From assembly GCA_025200525.1 (NCBI GenBank), contig CM045763.1, forward strand, positions 155,936,246 to 156,000,245: a stretch of DNA of 64,000 nucleotides, read 5' to 3'. This stretch comes from Camellia lanceoleosa (Eukaryota > Streptophyta > Magnoliopsida > Ericales > Theaceae). How positions within the stretch are numbered: the stretch's first letter is position 1; every line of letters begins with the position of its first letter. The translations under genes and the position numbers were made by a program. The notes below the pieces were generated by a model, which saw only the letters and a program-made list of their open reading frames with translations, was not told where the DNA came from and made no database searches. Below are positions 19,615 to 32,103 of the stretch, piece by piece.

Positions 19615-21424
19615 TGGCCAGAGCGGCGCCACCCCAGTCATAATGCAAGATGTGTCGGACGTCCACCAGTGCGCTGAGTAGGCAGAGAGGCACGGTGTTC
19701 GCCCGGTCGGCGAAGAGGGTCGTCCCTAGCAAAAACATCAAAAGTCACGGCCGCTTTCTACGGCCGCCTCGGTCATCGGAGCCGCCGCCACCAACGCAGG
19801 CTGCACTCTGAACTGCACCTCGAACCAGGAGTAGCGGACAAAGCCTGGACGAGCAAGAGGTGGCGCCTCGCCAAGAAAGTAGACCTGAGCTGCGGTCCAC
19901 TCATCCATATCGATGTCGAAGGGGATCGGATCACCCCCTACTCCGATGCCAGTGAGCACCGAGAAATCGTAAGGGGTCATCGTCATGTCCCCGGTCGCGG
20001 ATAGGTGGAATGAATCGGTGGTGTCCCACCACCTCTCTGCCAGGGCAGCTAGAAGAGGCCTGCAGGCAGTAAGTCGGGTCAGACCCCTGCAAAAGGAACC
20101 AAAGCCCGCCTCGTCCACGATGCGTCGAACCGCCTCGGGAAGCTCCAAATACCAATCTCGAGCCACGATATTCCCATACCCGCGGATGGTATGGGAATCT
20201 CCTTGTTTTCAAATGAATAGCAACAAAGCAATATGAAATTTTGGAAAAAACCGTGGTTCAGTGCAAATGTGGCATGCGTGCAAGTTTTTCAGATTCGAAC
20301 AAATACCAAGTTTCAGTGTACTACGGTGGACTACAGTGTTTGATGCGTCAGCGTGTTTTGAGTAAGTGCAATGTAAACATGGTGCACGTGTGCACATTTT
20401 TTAGATCCAAGCAGATATCAAGTTTCAGTGTACTACGGTGGACTACGGCCTGTGATGTGTCAGTGTGTTTGTGAGGATCAGCATACTGATATGGTGCATG
20501 TGTGCACATTTTTTTTAGATTCAAGCAGATATCGGGTTATAGCGTGCCAGTAGGTGAACTACAACGTATGATGCGTCAGCGTGTTTTGTGTGGTCCAGTT
20601 TAAATACAGCACGCAATATGTTTTCAGATTCAAATAAGTGCCGGGTGTCGGTAGATTTGCAGTGAAGTACGGTGTGTGCCATGTGTTTGGGTGATTGAGA
20701 CTAGTGCAGTGTGTGTGCATGTGTTCGTCTTAAACAGATATCAGTTGTAAGCATGATTGCGATCAACTACAAAGTGATATCGTAGCTAAGCGGTTAAAGA
20801 ACAATTCACTATGGCGATTAATGCTTCTACATTGCAGAAAGTAAAATAGAGAAAAAATGTTACCTCGGAAGCACCGAAGGATAGGTGAGAGGTCGGCTCG
20901 CGCAGGAGAAGCTCCGGGTCCAGCGCTCGGTCAAAGCCGCAGAAATGGCGAAGACCATCCGGAGGTAGTACGTGGATCGCCGCCAGAGGGTCGCCGGTCG
21001 GGCGGACGCCACTCAACGGGAGGAGCTCGACCTCGTGATCCGGGGGAGTCCCGACGTGTGGAACATCGTCAGCCATGGCAATGGTGGTGAGAAAATGGCC
21101 GGAAAAGCCGGAATGCGGAAAGTCAACCGAAAAAGTCAACCCCGAGCGGGCTGAAAATGACCGGGAAGGCCGGAAGATGGAAAGGCACGGAAATGAAGAG
21201 GAAATCAAGGGGAACAAGTCCTGAAAAGTGGAAATAGCAAAGGATGCTCCGAAACGGAATTTCAATCGGTGGAAAATGTCCGAAACGCGAAGAAAATCGC
21301 GAATCCGACGACGAAACGGGCTTGGGATGCGAAGAAAACAAGAAAAGAGGAAGAGAAAATGCTCTAGGAAGAGAGGGCAAGAGTTTTCGGCGGTGGAGAA
21401 GTAAAGAAATAGGGTTTAGGAACC

Positions 21425-21610
21425 CTATTTTATAAAACCCGAGGCAAATTGTCAAAACTGCCCCTGATCAGCAATTTTTGGCCAGTCGGCACTATTTTGT
21501 GCCGGTCGGCACAATATTGTGCCGGTGTAGTTATTTTGCAGCCGGTGGCCAGCCGGTGGCCAGCCGGTGGCTTCCTCTCCCAGCCGGTGATGTTCCCACA
21601 GCTTTTTTTA
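21425..21610 (-). promoter_or_regulatory. Upstream region of the copy-B PMD gene with tandem dyads
   Basis: TATAAAAT on the minus strand is at 21,427-21,434. Two 18-bp dyads of form CGGCAC-N6-GTGCCG lie 20 bp apart (21,487-21,504 and 21,507-21,524; the second is perfect), followed upstream by four AGCCGGTGG-type repeats. The layout matches copy A and the LTR U3. Confidence 0.6.
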
Positions 21611-21904
21611 GGCCATGTGGGTAGTTTCTGGTCTTTATAGCTCAAGAAAGTGCAAGAAAGTGAATCACTGATGCTCAACCGGCCTCCGTTTTGACCTCGG
21701 ACCGTGTCTTCTGTGCGTGGCACCCAGATTCAAGCAAAGATTGTATCCTTTTGTATCCTTTGTCTTTTTCAAGATTCAAAATTGCCCCGTGTGCGTTGCG
21801 TGCATCCATCACGTTGTCCGGTGCGTCGCATCGCGCCATCTTGCACGTCCCTTGCGACTTGCACCGTTTTGCATTTTCGTGTGGCATGCGTGTCATACTT
21901 GCAT

Positions 21905-22370
21905 TTCATTTTCCATTCAATGAGGTATGCGTGCCTCATTTTGCATTTCATTGCATCTCGAGGTACGCGTGCCTCGTTTTGCATTCCATTTTCCATTCAA
22001 TGAGGTATGCGTGCCTCATTTTGCATTTCATTGCATCTCGAGGTACGCGTGCCTCGTTTTGCATTCCATTTTCCATTCAATGAGGTATGCGTGCCTCATT
22101 TTGCATTTCATTGCATCTCGAGGTACGCGTGCCTCGTTTTGCATTCCATTTTCCATTCAATGAGGTATGCGTGCCTCATTTTGCATTTCATTGCATCTCG
22201 AGGTACGTGTGCCTCGTTTTGCATTCCATTTTCCATTCAATGAGGTATGCGTGCCTCATTTTGCATTTCATTGCATCTCGAGGTACGCGTGCCTCGTTTT
22301 GCATTCCATTTTCCATTCAAATGAGGTACGCGTGCCTCGTTTTGCATTTCATTTTGCATCTCACTTTGCA
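21905..22370. repeat. 80-bp tandem array, near-identical units (copy B)
   Basis: Five to six units with exactly 80-bp spacing differ by only a few bases. Each holds two dyads, GAGGTATGCGTGCCTC and the near-palindrome CGAGGTACGCGTGCCTCG. Their homogeneity compared with the ~79-98-bp array in A suggests recent expansion. The repeated open frames are not treated as genes. Confidence 0.92.
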
Positions 22371-22379
22371 TTTCATCGC

Positions 22380-23000
22380 GCTATTTTGCGCACCTCATTG
22401 TTTTGCCCCACCGGTCTGGCGAGACCTTAAACACGCACGGTCTAGGAGACCTTAAATCCTCGGGAGGTGCAAGACCTTCGGTGCATTAAGGTGCACACCT
22501 CATGGCATTTGGCATGCATCGCATCACGCTATCCTACACATCGCACTGTCTTGTGCACCGCATCTCAATTCATGCATTGCCCCACGGGTCCGGCGGGACC
22601 TTAAACACGCACGGTCTAGGAGACCTTAAATCCTTGGAGGGTGCGAAACCTTCACCATATTTGCACGGTCTAGGAGACATTAAATCATCGGAAGGTGCAA
22701 GACCTTCGTTGCTTCAGCACACACAATTCATGCATTGTCATGCATTCAGAAGCCGCTGCTGTCACAAGATTTCAAATTCATGCATTGTCATGCATTTTGT
22801 AAGCCGCTGTCGCCAAGATTTCAAATTCATGCATTGTCATGCATTCAAAAGTCGCGCGTTGGCGCGCATTTCAAAACCATCATGCATCATTCAAAAAAAA
22901 AAAAAACATCATGCATCATGTGCATTTCAAAAACAAAAAGAAAACATGTATTGTCATGCCTTGCATCCCGGTCTAGGAGACCTTAAATCCTCTGAAGGTG
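22380..23000. repeat. GGTCT-CCT-AGACC and TGCATTGTCATGCA motif region (copy B)
   Basis: No gene is seen. GGTCTAGGAGACC-type dyads, each followed by TTAAATCCT, recur at about 22,440, 22,612, 22,667 and 22,972. Between them TGCATTGTCATGCATT recurs near 22,730, 22,785 and 22,835. Related motifs occur in A (480-805) and C (57,260-57,440). Confidence 0.65.
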
Positions 23001-23261
23001 CAATTCATTCGGTGTTTATCGTGCCCGAACGACTTTCGGTGGTCTGGTAAAGCCACCTGCCTGTGTTTGCGGTGAGTTCCTAGGAGACCAATGGGGATGG
23101 TGAAAACTAGAGTTTGAATGGCTTATGCCTAGAACGCAAAGGTTCGAGATTTCTGAGACTAAAGTCTGGTTTAAATACCCAGGGGGTATACCCTCGGCTT
23201 GAAATCTGTATGGAAGCCCCATAGGTTGAGGCGGCATGTTTACGCCTCAATTCTGGATACT

Positions 23262-23266
23262 GAACC
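23262..23266. repeat. Target site duplication of element E, left (GAACC)
   Basis: GAACC precedes the TGTCACGACC terminus and is repeated at 32,099-32,103. The interrupted sequence reads continuously in copy C near 56,970-57,010. Confidence 0.92.
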
Positions 23267-25984
23267 TGTCACGACCCGAACCTGCCCCTAAAAGTTCGGG
23301 CATGACTCATGCAGAAACATATAATAAACCTGAGATAAATGTATATTATAAGGGCCTGAACGGAAGCATAATATACGTATGAGCAATATCCAAACTTCCA
23401 TTGAGCTACTATAACATGCCAGGATCATTCATATCAAAACAGAGCATCATATACAGAACTAACCAACTACGTACATGCAACCTTTGCCCTAAGGCGTACA
23501 ACCACAAATATTAGTTACAGACAACCCAAAACAGGTAATTAGAATACAAGCCAAAACTTGACAAAAGTCTACAAAGATAGGATGGGTCTTCTTATGTGCC
23601 TGACTATAAGGGTTGACAAAAAGAAACGAGCCAGAGTTAAGACCGGTTCCGGTTTGACGACCTACGTAAATGCATTAATGTAAGGGGTGAGCAAAGCTCG
23701 GTGAATATTAATAGTACCCAGATAATTGAAACCATACCTTACAACCAAATGTATGTAAATTAATTCAATGCTACGAATGATCCATGACCCGAATCGTTAC
23801 ACTTAGCCCTCGGCCTAGAATATTACGTATGTCATAACATGGCCCTCGCCCGTAATGTTACACGTAATGTTACGTATCGTCACAAATGGCCCTCGGCCCA
23901 GAATGTTACTCAGAATGTTACTCAATATCATAAAATGGCCCTCGGCCCAGAATGTTCACACTTCATACTTCACAGATGGCCTTCGGCCGCATCATTTAAT
24001 AATTTCATAACTTGGGACTTTATACTTCACAAATGGCCTTCGGCTACATAGTTTCACAAATTCATATACCACATATTGGCCGTTGGCCTCATAATCACGT
24101 TTCACAGATCAGCCATTGGCCTCATAATCACATTTCACATATTGGCCATTGGCCACATCATCACATTTCACACATCGGCCATTGGCCTCATAATCACATT
24201 TCACACATCGGCCATTGGCCTCATAATCACTTAGTACACAGATGGCCCTTGGCCACATGAGTTCACAATATCACAATTTCCTTGATGAGTTCCATAATTC
24301 ACGAGGTTTCATACATAACATATATGATTTCACAATTTCTTTCAGTGTTTCCATAATTCCATAATGTTTCTCGTATAGCACATAACTTCATGTAACATAG
24401 TTCTCACATAAGGAAAATATAGTTCGTACTAAAAACTATTAACGGATAAAGGTACATTGTCACATTTCACTTGTTCATCATAAATTAATGCCACTAATTT
24501 GGACAACAAAGTATGCTTTTTATCTATCAAAATAGTTGTCTTGTAAATAACAGAATTGATACCAATTGCTTACAGATGACAGAGGAATAATATACAATAT
24601 AGACAGAACATAATAGTTCCATAGTCATACCGCTGTATGCAGCTTTCTCAACATTCACCCTGATTTCTTATTAACATAATGCTGGTGAAATCACTTACGA
24701 AGAACAGAGCGTTAATACCATAGTCATTATCAGAAGATAAAAATGTACATATAGCGTACTATTACTCACCGTGTTGGGATGGTGTGTTAGTTCCTTCCGG
24801 AGTGTACCCTGCACATAATCATAACTTGTAAATTAATTCTCTTTTCCCTCACATTATTGAGAAACCATTTCCTGAATCATTACACTTCATACGAATTTAT
24901 AATTACCTTAAAAGCATCAGAAAATATTCTAAGGAGTCAAACACGCAAAGCTAAACAACATATTTCATTTTCTGAAATTAAGCCTCCCGCCGAAGCGCCA
25001 CTTTACGCCGAGCGGATCAGAAATCCACCAAAGCTGGAAGGTTTTTCGCCGGCGAAGCTTTACTACGCCGGCGACCAAGCAAAATTCCGAAATTCTGAAC
25101 TTCGAATTTGGATTTCAACCTGGTATCCAAAACTCCAATTTCGCTTTTGTAAAAACAACTTCAAGGTTAGGGAAATCAAAGCCCAAACCACTAGCAAGAC
25201 AACTTGAATTTCCATCACACATGCAACATCTACCATGTCAAGTCTTGAATTGAAATGAAAACCATGGACATACACTTACAAGCTTCATTTTAAAAATCCA
25301 TGAAGGTCTCTCCCTCTCATATGCCAAATATAAACATAATCTCACGGGGTAATGGTAGAAAATCAAAGATTGAAGTATAATTCATACAATTCCTAGATTT
25401 GATGTCAAAGTAACCATTTGAGGAGAAACCCTCACTAACCAAACATGATTCATATTCAAACTTAAATTACAAACCTCCATATGAAGAAGAACTTGAGTTT
25501 ACCTTGGATTAAATCCCACAATTCTATCAATTTTGCTCAACTTTCTTGTTGATTCTCTTTTCCCCCAATTCCTCTTCTCTACTCTCTCTCACTTCCTCTC
25601 CTAGAAGGTGTTCCACGTTTTTGGTCTTAAGTCAAAAGACTTAGATTTATATAAAAAAAATATCAAGAGGCATATAGGACGAAATCCAATCGCTTTATCA
25701 TTCCGAAATCGAAATTTCGTAAACATGCTTAATATTACCAGAAAATTATGCTGTACACAGGTATATAATCAATTTCAGTTAATTAAGTCGTTAAGGCCTC
25801 CAATTTCTGCTCTAAACATTCTAGAGGAATAGATATGTTCCTTGTTCAACAGATAGACTTCCTTAAACATGGATTTCACTTACATCACTTTAATTTTCTA
25901 CGGAATTTCACAGTAAACATTCAAATGCTCACATCAAGGACTAAAAATATATCAGAAAACATATATGAGGGTCGGGTTATTACA
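23267..25984 (-). repeat. 3' LTR of element E (2,718 bp)
   Basis: It carries an internal 33-bp tandem array with GGCCATTGGCC dyads (about 24,070-24,260), preceded by GGCCCTCGGCC-containing units (23,810-24,050). It differs from the other LTR mostly by small length changes at CAG, CTG or CG sites. Confidence 0.92.
23805..24262. repeat. GGCC-dyad tandem array in the E 3' LTR
   Basis: Roughly a dozen ATGGCCCTCGGCC or CGGCCATTGGCCTCA units, spaced 23-33 bp, with a 33-bp period in the right half. The partner array is at 29,930-30,385. Translated frames (HIGHWPHNH repeats) are artefacts of the repeat. Confidence 0.85.
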
Positions 25985-25998
25985 CTCTTCCCCCTTTA
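25985..25998 (-). other. Polypurine tract of element E
   Basis: Plus-strand CTCTTCCCCCTTTA directly follows the LTR; on the minus strand this is a purine run ending at the LTR boundary, the usual plus-strand priming site. Confidence 0.8.
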
Positions 25999-28900
25999 AA
26001 TAAGTTTGGTCCTTCAAACTTGTTCCAACGTATAACAAAGTAGAAACCTTAGTCTCACTTCAGTGTCTCTTCTTCTTATAAGGGTTCACGTAATACTGCA
26101 GTTCAAACAATTCACAGATTACCCTGGTCCTTTCTACAGTCATTCAAGAGGTGTTACCACAATCGATTCTTCGCTTTTATTTAACCAATCGATTTAATGT
26201 GTATTGGGCATGTATAAATTAAATATCGCAAGATAAGATTACACGATTCCATAACAGGGCATTATAGACATATAATCTTCACTGGGTATGGTACCGAATC
26301 ACCGTATTTTCCTATCCCTAAGGTTGATGCAAATTACAAGTAATTCTCATAGTTAAAAGCATACAACTTCCAAATACAGGACATAATAGATATCGTTACC
26401 TTCAACACATAAGTTACGTAAATCAAAGTTCTATAGCATACATTAATTCCAACCACAACATTATCTATTTTTATTTGGTTGTTTATCTTGTTTTGTTTTT
26501 ATACGATTACGTGGTTAGAGTCAAGTCGGATTATGTATAATTCAATCAGACACCCAAGTTCACCCAGAAGGGCCCTACCTAAATATGTATAATTCATTTT
26601 AACCGTTACAAAGGAGCCGTTTAAGTAGATATACCCATTAGTTTCACAGTCTTCAATGTTCACAAATATTCCATAAGCATACCATTATATTGGTTTAGAA
26701 TTACATGCAATGGTCCTTAACAATTCTTTAAGAACGACACATCTTTCATAAACAAACGTTAGCACATCGGCAAAACTAAAAACAAGAAATCCCGATACAC
26801 ATTGTTAGTTCTTAATAGTATTACTGGTAAGTGTAGAATTCCAAGGAAAATCATACCCCAGGTCAATGATTAGGATAACACTTACATCAATTCATGCAGA
26901 TTTATCATCGTAACACTTAGACATATATCATGAATACAAATCTAAGTAACAAATAGAATTATGACAATCGTCGTTTCAAGCAAAAGGAGCCATTTAAAGA
27001 TAACATTGGATATCACGTTTAGAATCGTATGACATCACTCAATTATAAGGATGTAGTACTACACCCACTCTTTTTAAGTCTTTTATCCGCCACAATAAAC
27101 AAGTACGCCGCTTTCTTTTCTTTTTCTTTTTTTTTTCATCACTTCAGTTTATATTCTCCTTATAGCATACAATCGACTACATTGTTCCGTAGCTACAACA
27201 AATACAACAAATAGTTATACATAAATCACAACCCAATCATGCGGTTTAGCTCATCGTAAGCAAGGTATCTAGTTATCTTTCATACGTAGATCCAATTAAA
27301 TCTTTAACATGGTTATAAGAACTTAACTCAACAGTATATCCATAATGTGATGTAACTTAACAAGTTCCGTTCAATATTACAAGAACTTAATGCAGACTCA
27401 CACAACGCGGAATATACAAATCTGTATGACCATGTAAGCGGAGATATATATATACCCGGCAACCCATTCTTATCCTGAAATACTCCTATAACCATTTATT
27501 CTCATCAAAATTCACAGTGACACCCAGAACCGCTTGTATTATTGCCGTCAAATACAACATAGGGGTTGGCTTGACAAATTGCAATATTCACACAAAATTT
27601 ATCACAGACGTGTTTTCTTCTTCTTAGAGATAGGATAATAATTCTTACAGTAACCTATCAGTTTACCAATCAAATTGCTTGGTGGTTAGCTATTGCTCTA
27701 CAAGTACCATATCGACGGATATGGAATATAGGCGGGGTTCCTTATGTTACGACTCTTCCTTATCAGAAATCCCAATGACAGATTCCAAGTTCGACATAAC
27801 AAAACTGGGATCAGATCACAAATTATACATAAACAAAGCAGATTTGAAACATAACATATCAGATAATAGGATATTTCTTATCATATCATGTCATTAGAGT
27901 ACGCTTAACAGAATAAACAGTTCACATTCTAATGAGGTCAAACTTTTGCATTCATGCCATAGATTTTAAACATTCGGGTCCCTACGTAACACAATAGAAA
28001 ATCTCAACTTCGTATCGATACCTTAATTTACGACGAACATCATTCCATTTATTCGTTAAGATACACAACCGAATGATTCCAAAATCATAAGTCAATTCGT
28101 ACCTATGTATTAATTATCGTGCAAATCCATATCAATCTGCATTAAGAGGTAAAGGTCCGGTACATAATCTCAATCACACATTAACATAGCATATTTCCAT
28201 TCCGTTCATTTCTATCCGAATTCATAATGTCATGTAGAATGGTTCGCACTTGAAGGCTTTTACAATTTGAAATCATGAACATACATAAGCAAGATTTTAT
28301 TCTTACAGTAACTAGTCAAATTATTAATCAGTTAGTTTCAGCCTCAAAGTAGTCAATAACTAACCATATTTCGTTAAGTATCCTGGAAGCAGACTCACAA
28401 TGTGAGTGAGATTTCTTATGTCAATCGATCATTCGTTAGAAGAAATTTTGATCACGGATTACAGATTACACATGACAAAACAAATTACAGATTTCAAATT
28501 TCCATGAACAAATCCCTCGATCCTTATCAGACATTGCCAATAGTTTTCTTTGCTCACAAATTCATATTAATTATAATTTATTTCAAAATCATAACTCATA
28601 GTACTTGATCAAATCAGTTCAAGGTCAATATCCAAATGTTCGAACATAACTCAGGCGTACGCCATTCCCTTATTGCGTATGAACGATCAGTAGAGAGCAA
28701 GTTATGATCAGTTAGTTCCTTGCACAATTACAAAAGTCGCTATATAAATATAACTTCTTATCACAACCAGTCCGTCTCCACGCATCACAAAACGTCATGC
28801 AAAACTTATTCTTATCAGAAAGTCGAATTACAATAACCTTGCAGGTTTACACATTGCTATAATAAGGTGAACGTGACTATACTACAAAAAGTACATATGG

Positions 28901-29375
28901 CATATATTATCTTGTTTAAACACTAAGTCGTGGGAATAACTCATCTCAGAAGGTGTAAGCCATTCAGCTTGATAAATGTTAGAAAGCACAATCATTTGTT
29001 ATCATTTTCCACAAATAACATCCAATAACACAAAATTGCATTTCACCATGGACATGTAAATTATCTTACCAGTCAACTCGAATTCTTACCCCCACTTCCA
29101 CCGGCAACTTTGTTGTTCTAATCCCATCTGCTTGCTTATACAGTCTGTCAACAATTTTTCTTTTCCAGCGGAGGTAGAATCCTTTATCCTTATTCTCGCC
29201 ATATTCTGTACAACAATCATTATACAGTAGACATAATTCAAAATTATTAGCCTTATCAGAGTACACGTAATGTTGCTATCAATCTTCCACGTACTTTTTG
29301 GATGTCATACAAGATGCCTAAAGCTTTTCTAGACATCCTAGAGCTCAATGGATCCGTGTGTGAGATAGCAACTCG
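25999..29375. other. Interior of element E: AT-rich, no genes
   Basis: About 3.4 kb of AT-rich sequence without convincing coding potential, tandem repeats or RNA genes. The longest open frames (60-72 codons) resemble nothing I recognise. Confidence 0.7.
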
Positions 29376-29389
29376 TGCTCTGATACCAC
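29376..29389 (-). other. Primer binding site of element E (initiator tRNA-Met)
   Basis: On the minus strand TGGTATCAGAGCAC starts two bases after the LTR. The first 12 bases match the standard plant initiator tRNA-Met primer site. Confidence 0.88.
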
Positions 29390-29390
29390 T

Positions 29391-32098
29391 TGTCACGACC
29401 CGAACCTGCCCCTAAAAGTTCGGGCATGACTCATGCAGAAACATATAATAAACCTGAGATAAATGTATATTATAAGGGCCTGAACGGAAGCATAATATAT
29501 GTATGAGCAATATCCAAACTTCCATTGAGCTACTATAACATGCCAGGATCATTCATATCAAAACAGAGCATCATATACAGAACTAACCAACTACGTACAT
29601 GCAACCTTTGCCCTAAGGCGTACAACCACAAATATTAGTTACAGACAACCCAAAACAGGTAATTAGAATACAAGCCAAAACTTGACAAAAGTCTACAAAG
29701 ATAGGATGGGTCTTCTTATGTGCCTGACTATAAGGGTTGACAAAAAGAAACGAGCTTCAGGAGTTAAGACTGGTTCGGTTTGACGACCTCTGTAAATGAC
29801 ATAATGTAAGGGGTGAGCAAAGCTCAGTGAATATTAATAGTACCCAGATAATTGAAACCATACCTTACAACCAAATGTATGTAAATTAATTCAATGCTAC
29901 AGAATGATCCATGACCCAGAATGTTACACTTAGCCCTCGGCCTAGAATATTACAGAATGACATAACATGGCCCTCGCCCGTAATGTTACATGAATGTTAC
30001 GAATGTCACAAATGGCCCTCGCCCGTAATGTTACTCGAATGTTACTCAATATCATAAAATGGCCCTCGCCCGTAATGTTCACACTTCATACTTCACAGAT
30101 GGCCTTCGGCTGCATCATTTAAAAATTTCATAACTTGGGACTTCATACTTCACAAATGGCCTTCGGCCACATAGTTTCACAAATTCATATACCACATATT
30201 GGCCCTTGGCCTCATAATCACGTTTCACACATCAGCCATTGGCCTCATAATCACATTTCACATATCGGCCATTGGCCTCATCATCACATTTCACACATCG
30301 GCCATTGGCCTCATAATCACATTTCACACATCGGCCATTGGCCTCATAATCACTTAGTACACAGATGGCCCTTGGCCACATGAGTTCACAATATCACAAT
30401 TTCCTTGATGAGTTCCATAAGTCACGAGGTTTTATACATAACATATATGATTTCACAATTTCTTTCAGTGTTTCCATAATTCCATAATGTTTCTCGTATA
30501 GCACATAACTTCATGTAACATAGTTCTCACATAAGGAAAATACAGTTCGTACTAAAAACTATTAACGGATAAAGGTACATTGTCACATTTCACTTGTTCA
30601 TCATAAATTAATGCCACTAATTTGCGGACAACAAAGTATGCTTTTTATCTATCAAAATAGTTGTCTTGTAAATAATGTAATTGATACCAATTGCTTACAG
30701 ATGATGAGGAATAATATACAATATAGACGTAACATAATAGTTCCATAGTCATACCAACAGATGCAACTTTCTCAACATTCACCCCGATTTCTTATTAACA
30801 TAATCTTTGCCGGTGAAATCACTTACGAAGAAGAGCGTTAATACCATAGTCATTATCGAAGATAAAAATGTACATATAGCGTACTATTACTCACCGTGTT
30901 GGGATGGTGTGTTAGTTCCTTCCGGTGTACCGCACATAATCATAACTTGTAAATTAATTCTCTTTTCCTCACATTATTGAGAAACCATTTCTAATCATTA
31001 CGCTTCATAAATTTATAATCACCTTAAAAGCATCGAAAATATTCTAAGGAGTCAAACATGCAAAGCTAAACAACATATTTCATTTTTCAATTAAGCCTCC
31101 CGAAGCGCCACTTTGGCCGCCGAAGGATCAGAAATCCACCAAACTGCTGGAAGGCCGTTTTTCCCACTCGAGCGAGCTTTACTACGCTCGAGCGGACCAA
31201 GCAAAATTCCGAAATTCTGAACTTCGAATTTTGATTTCAACCTGGTATCCAAAACTCCAATTTCGCTTTTGTAAAAACAACTTCAAGGTTAGGGAAATCA
31301 AAGCCCAAACCACTAGCAAGACAACTTGAATTTCCATCACACATGCAACATCTACCATGTCAAGTCTTGAATTGAAATGAAAACCATGGACATACACTTA
31401 CAAGCTTCATTTTAAAAATCCATGAAGGTCTCTCCCTCTCATATGCCAAATATAAACATAATCTCACGGGGTAATGGTAGAAAATCAAAGATTGAAGTAT
31501 AATTCATACAATTCCTAGATTTGATGTCAAAGTAACCATTTGAGGAGAAACCCTCACTAACCAAACATGATTCATATTCAAACTTAAATTACAAACCTCC
31601 ATATGCAGAAGAACTAGGGTTTACCTAGGATTAAATTCCACAACTCAATCAATTTTGCTCAACTTTCTTGTTGATTCTCTTTTCCCCAATTCCTCTTCTC
31701 TACTCTCTCTCACTTCCTCTCCTAGAAGGTGTTCCACGTTTTGGTCTTAAGTCAAAAGACTTAGATTTATATAAAAAAAATATCAAGAGGCATATAGGAC
31801 TAAATCCAATCGCTTTATCATTCAAATCGAAATTTCAAACATGCTTAATATTACCGTAAAATTATGTGCATACAGTATATAATCAATTTCAGTTAATTAA
31901 GTCGTTAAGGCCTCCAATTTCTGCTCTAAACATTCTAGAGGAACAGATATGTTCCTTGTTCAACAGATAGACTTCCTTAAACATGGATTTCACTTACATC
32001 ACTTTAATTTTCTACGGAATTTCACAGTAAACATTCAAATGCTCGCATCAAGGACTAAAAATATATCAGAAAACATATATGAGGGTCGGGTTATTACA
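29391..32098 (-). repeat. 5' LTR of element E (2,708 bp)
   Basis: Pair of 23,267-25,984. Near 31,167-31,194 it has two CTCGAGCG-type palindromic sites where the partner has CGCCGGCG at both places (25,047-25,073). Confidence 0.92.
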
Positions 32099-32103
32099 GA
32101 ACC

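Larger units (their letters stand above)
16812..21076 (-). pseudogene. Decayed plant mobile domain gene in copy B, interrupted by CACTA
   Basis: Exon equivalents on the minus strand: 20,864-21,076; 18,524-20,202 (with a 1,014-bp CACTA insert); 18,158-18,319; 17,592-18,070; 17,409-17,507; 16,812-17,025. Exon 1 is 71 codons against 76 in A. Exon 2 keeps GDMTMTPYDFSVLTGIGVGG in frame but shifts and stops after TEAAVESGRDF, where A reads TEAAVEQYACGF. The acceptors of introns 1 and 3 have lost AG relative to A. Exon 4 lacks internal segments, and exon 6 changes frame. Introns are retained, consistent with antisense carriage through the element's RNA. Confidence 0.85.
23267..32098 (-). mobile_element. 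Non-coding LTR retrotransposon E (LARD-like, 8.8 kb)
   Basis: Two LTRs (23,267-25,984 and 29,391-32,098) start TGTCACGACC and end GGGTTATTACA. The right LTR is preceded on its inner side by GCTCTGATACCA, the reverse of the initiator tRNA-Met primer site TGGTATCAGAGC. The left LTR is followed by CTCTTCCCCCTTT, the reverse of a polypurine tract. The element therefore reads on the minus strand. The 3.4-kb interior has no open frame longer than about 80 codons and no recognisable gag or pol, matching the definition of a LARD. Target duplication GAACC. Confidence 0.93.

Noticed and set aside
21905..22370. CRISPR-like array
   Set aside because: Whole units repeat without unique spacers, and the context is a plant retrotransposon.
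1..23266. Giant inverted duplication or hairpin of host DNA
   Set aside because: Target duplication and LTR boundaries show nested insertion of one family in opposite orientations.
24012..24260. HIGHWPHNH repeat protein in the E LTRs
   Set aside because: Product of a 33-bp repeat whose period is a multiple of three; no gene context.
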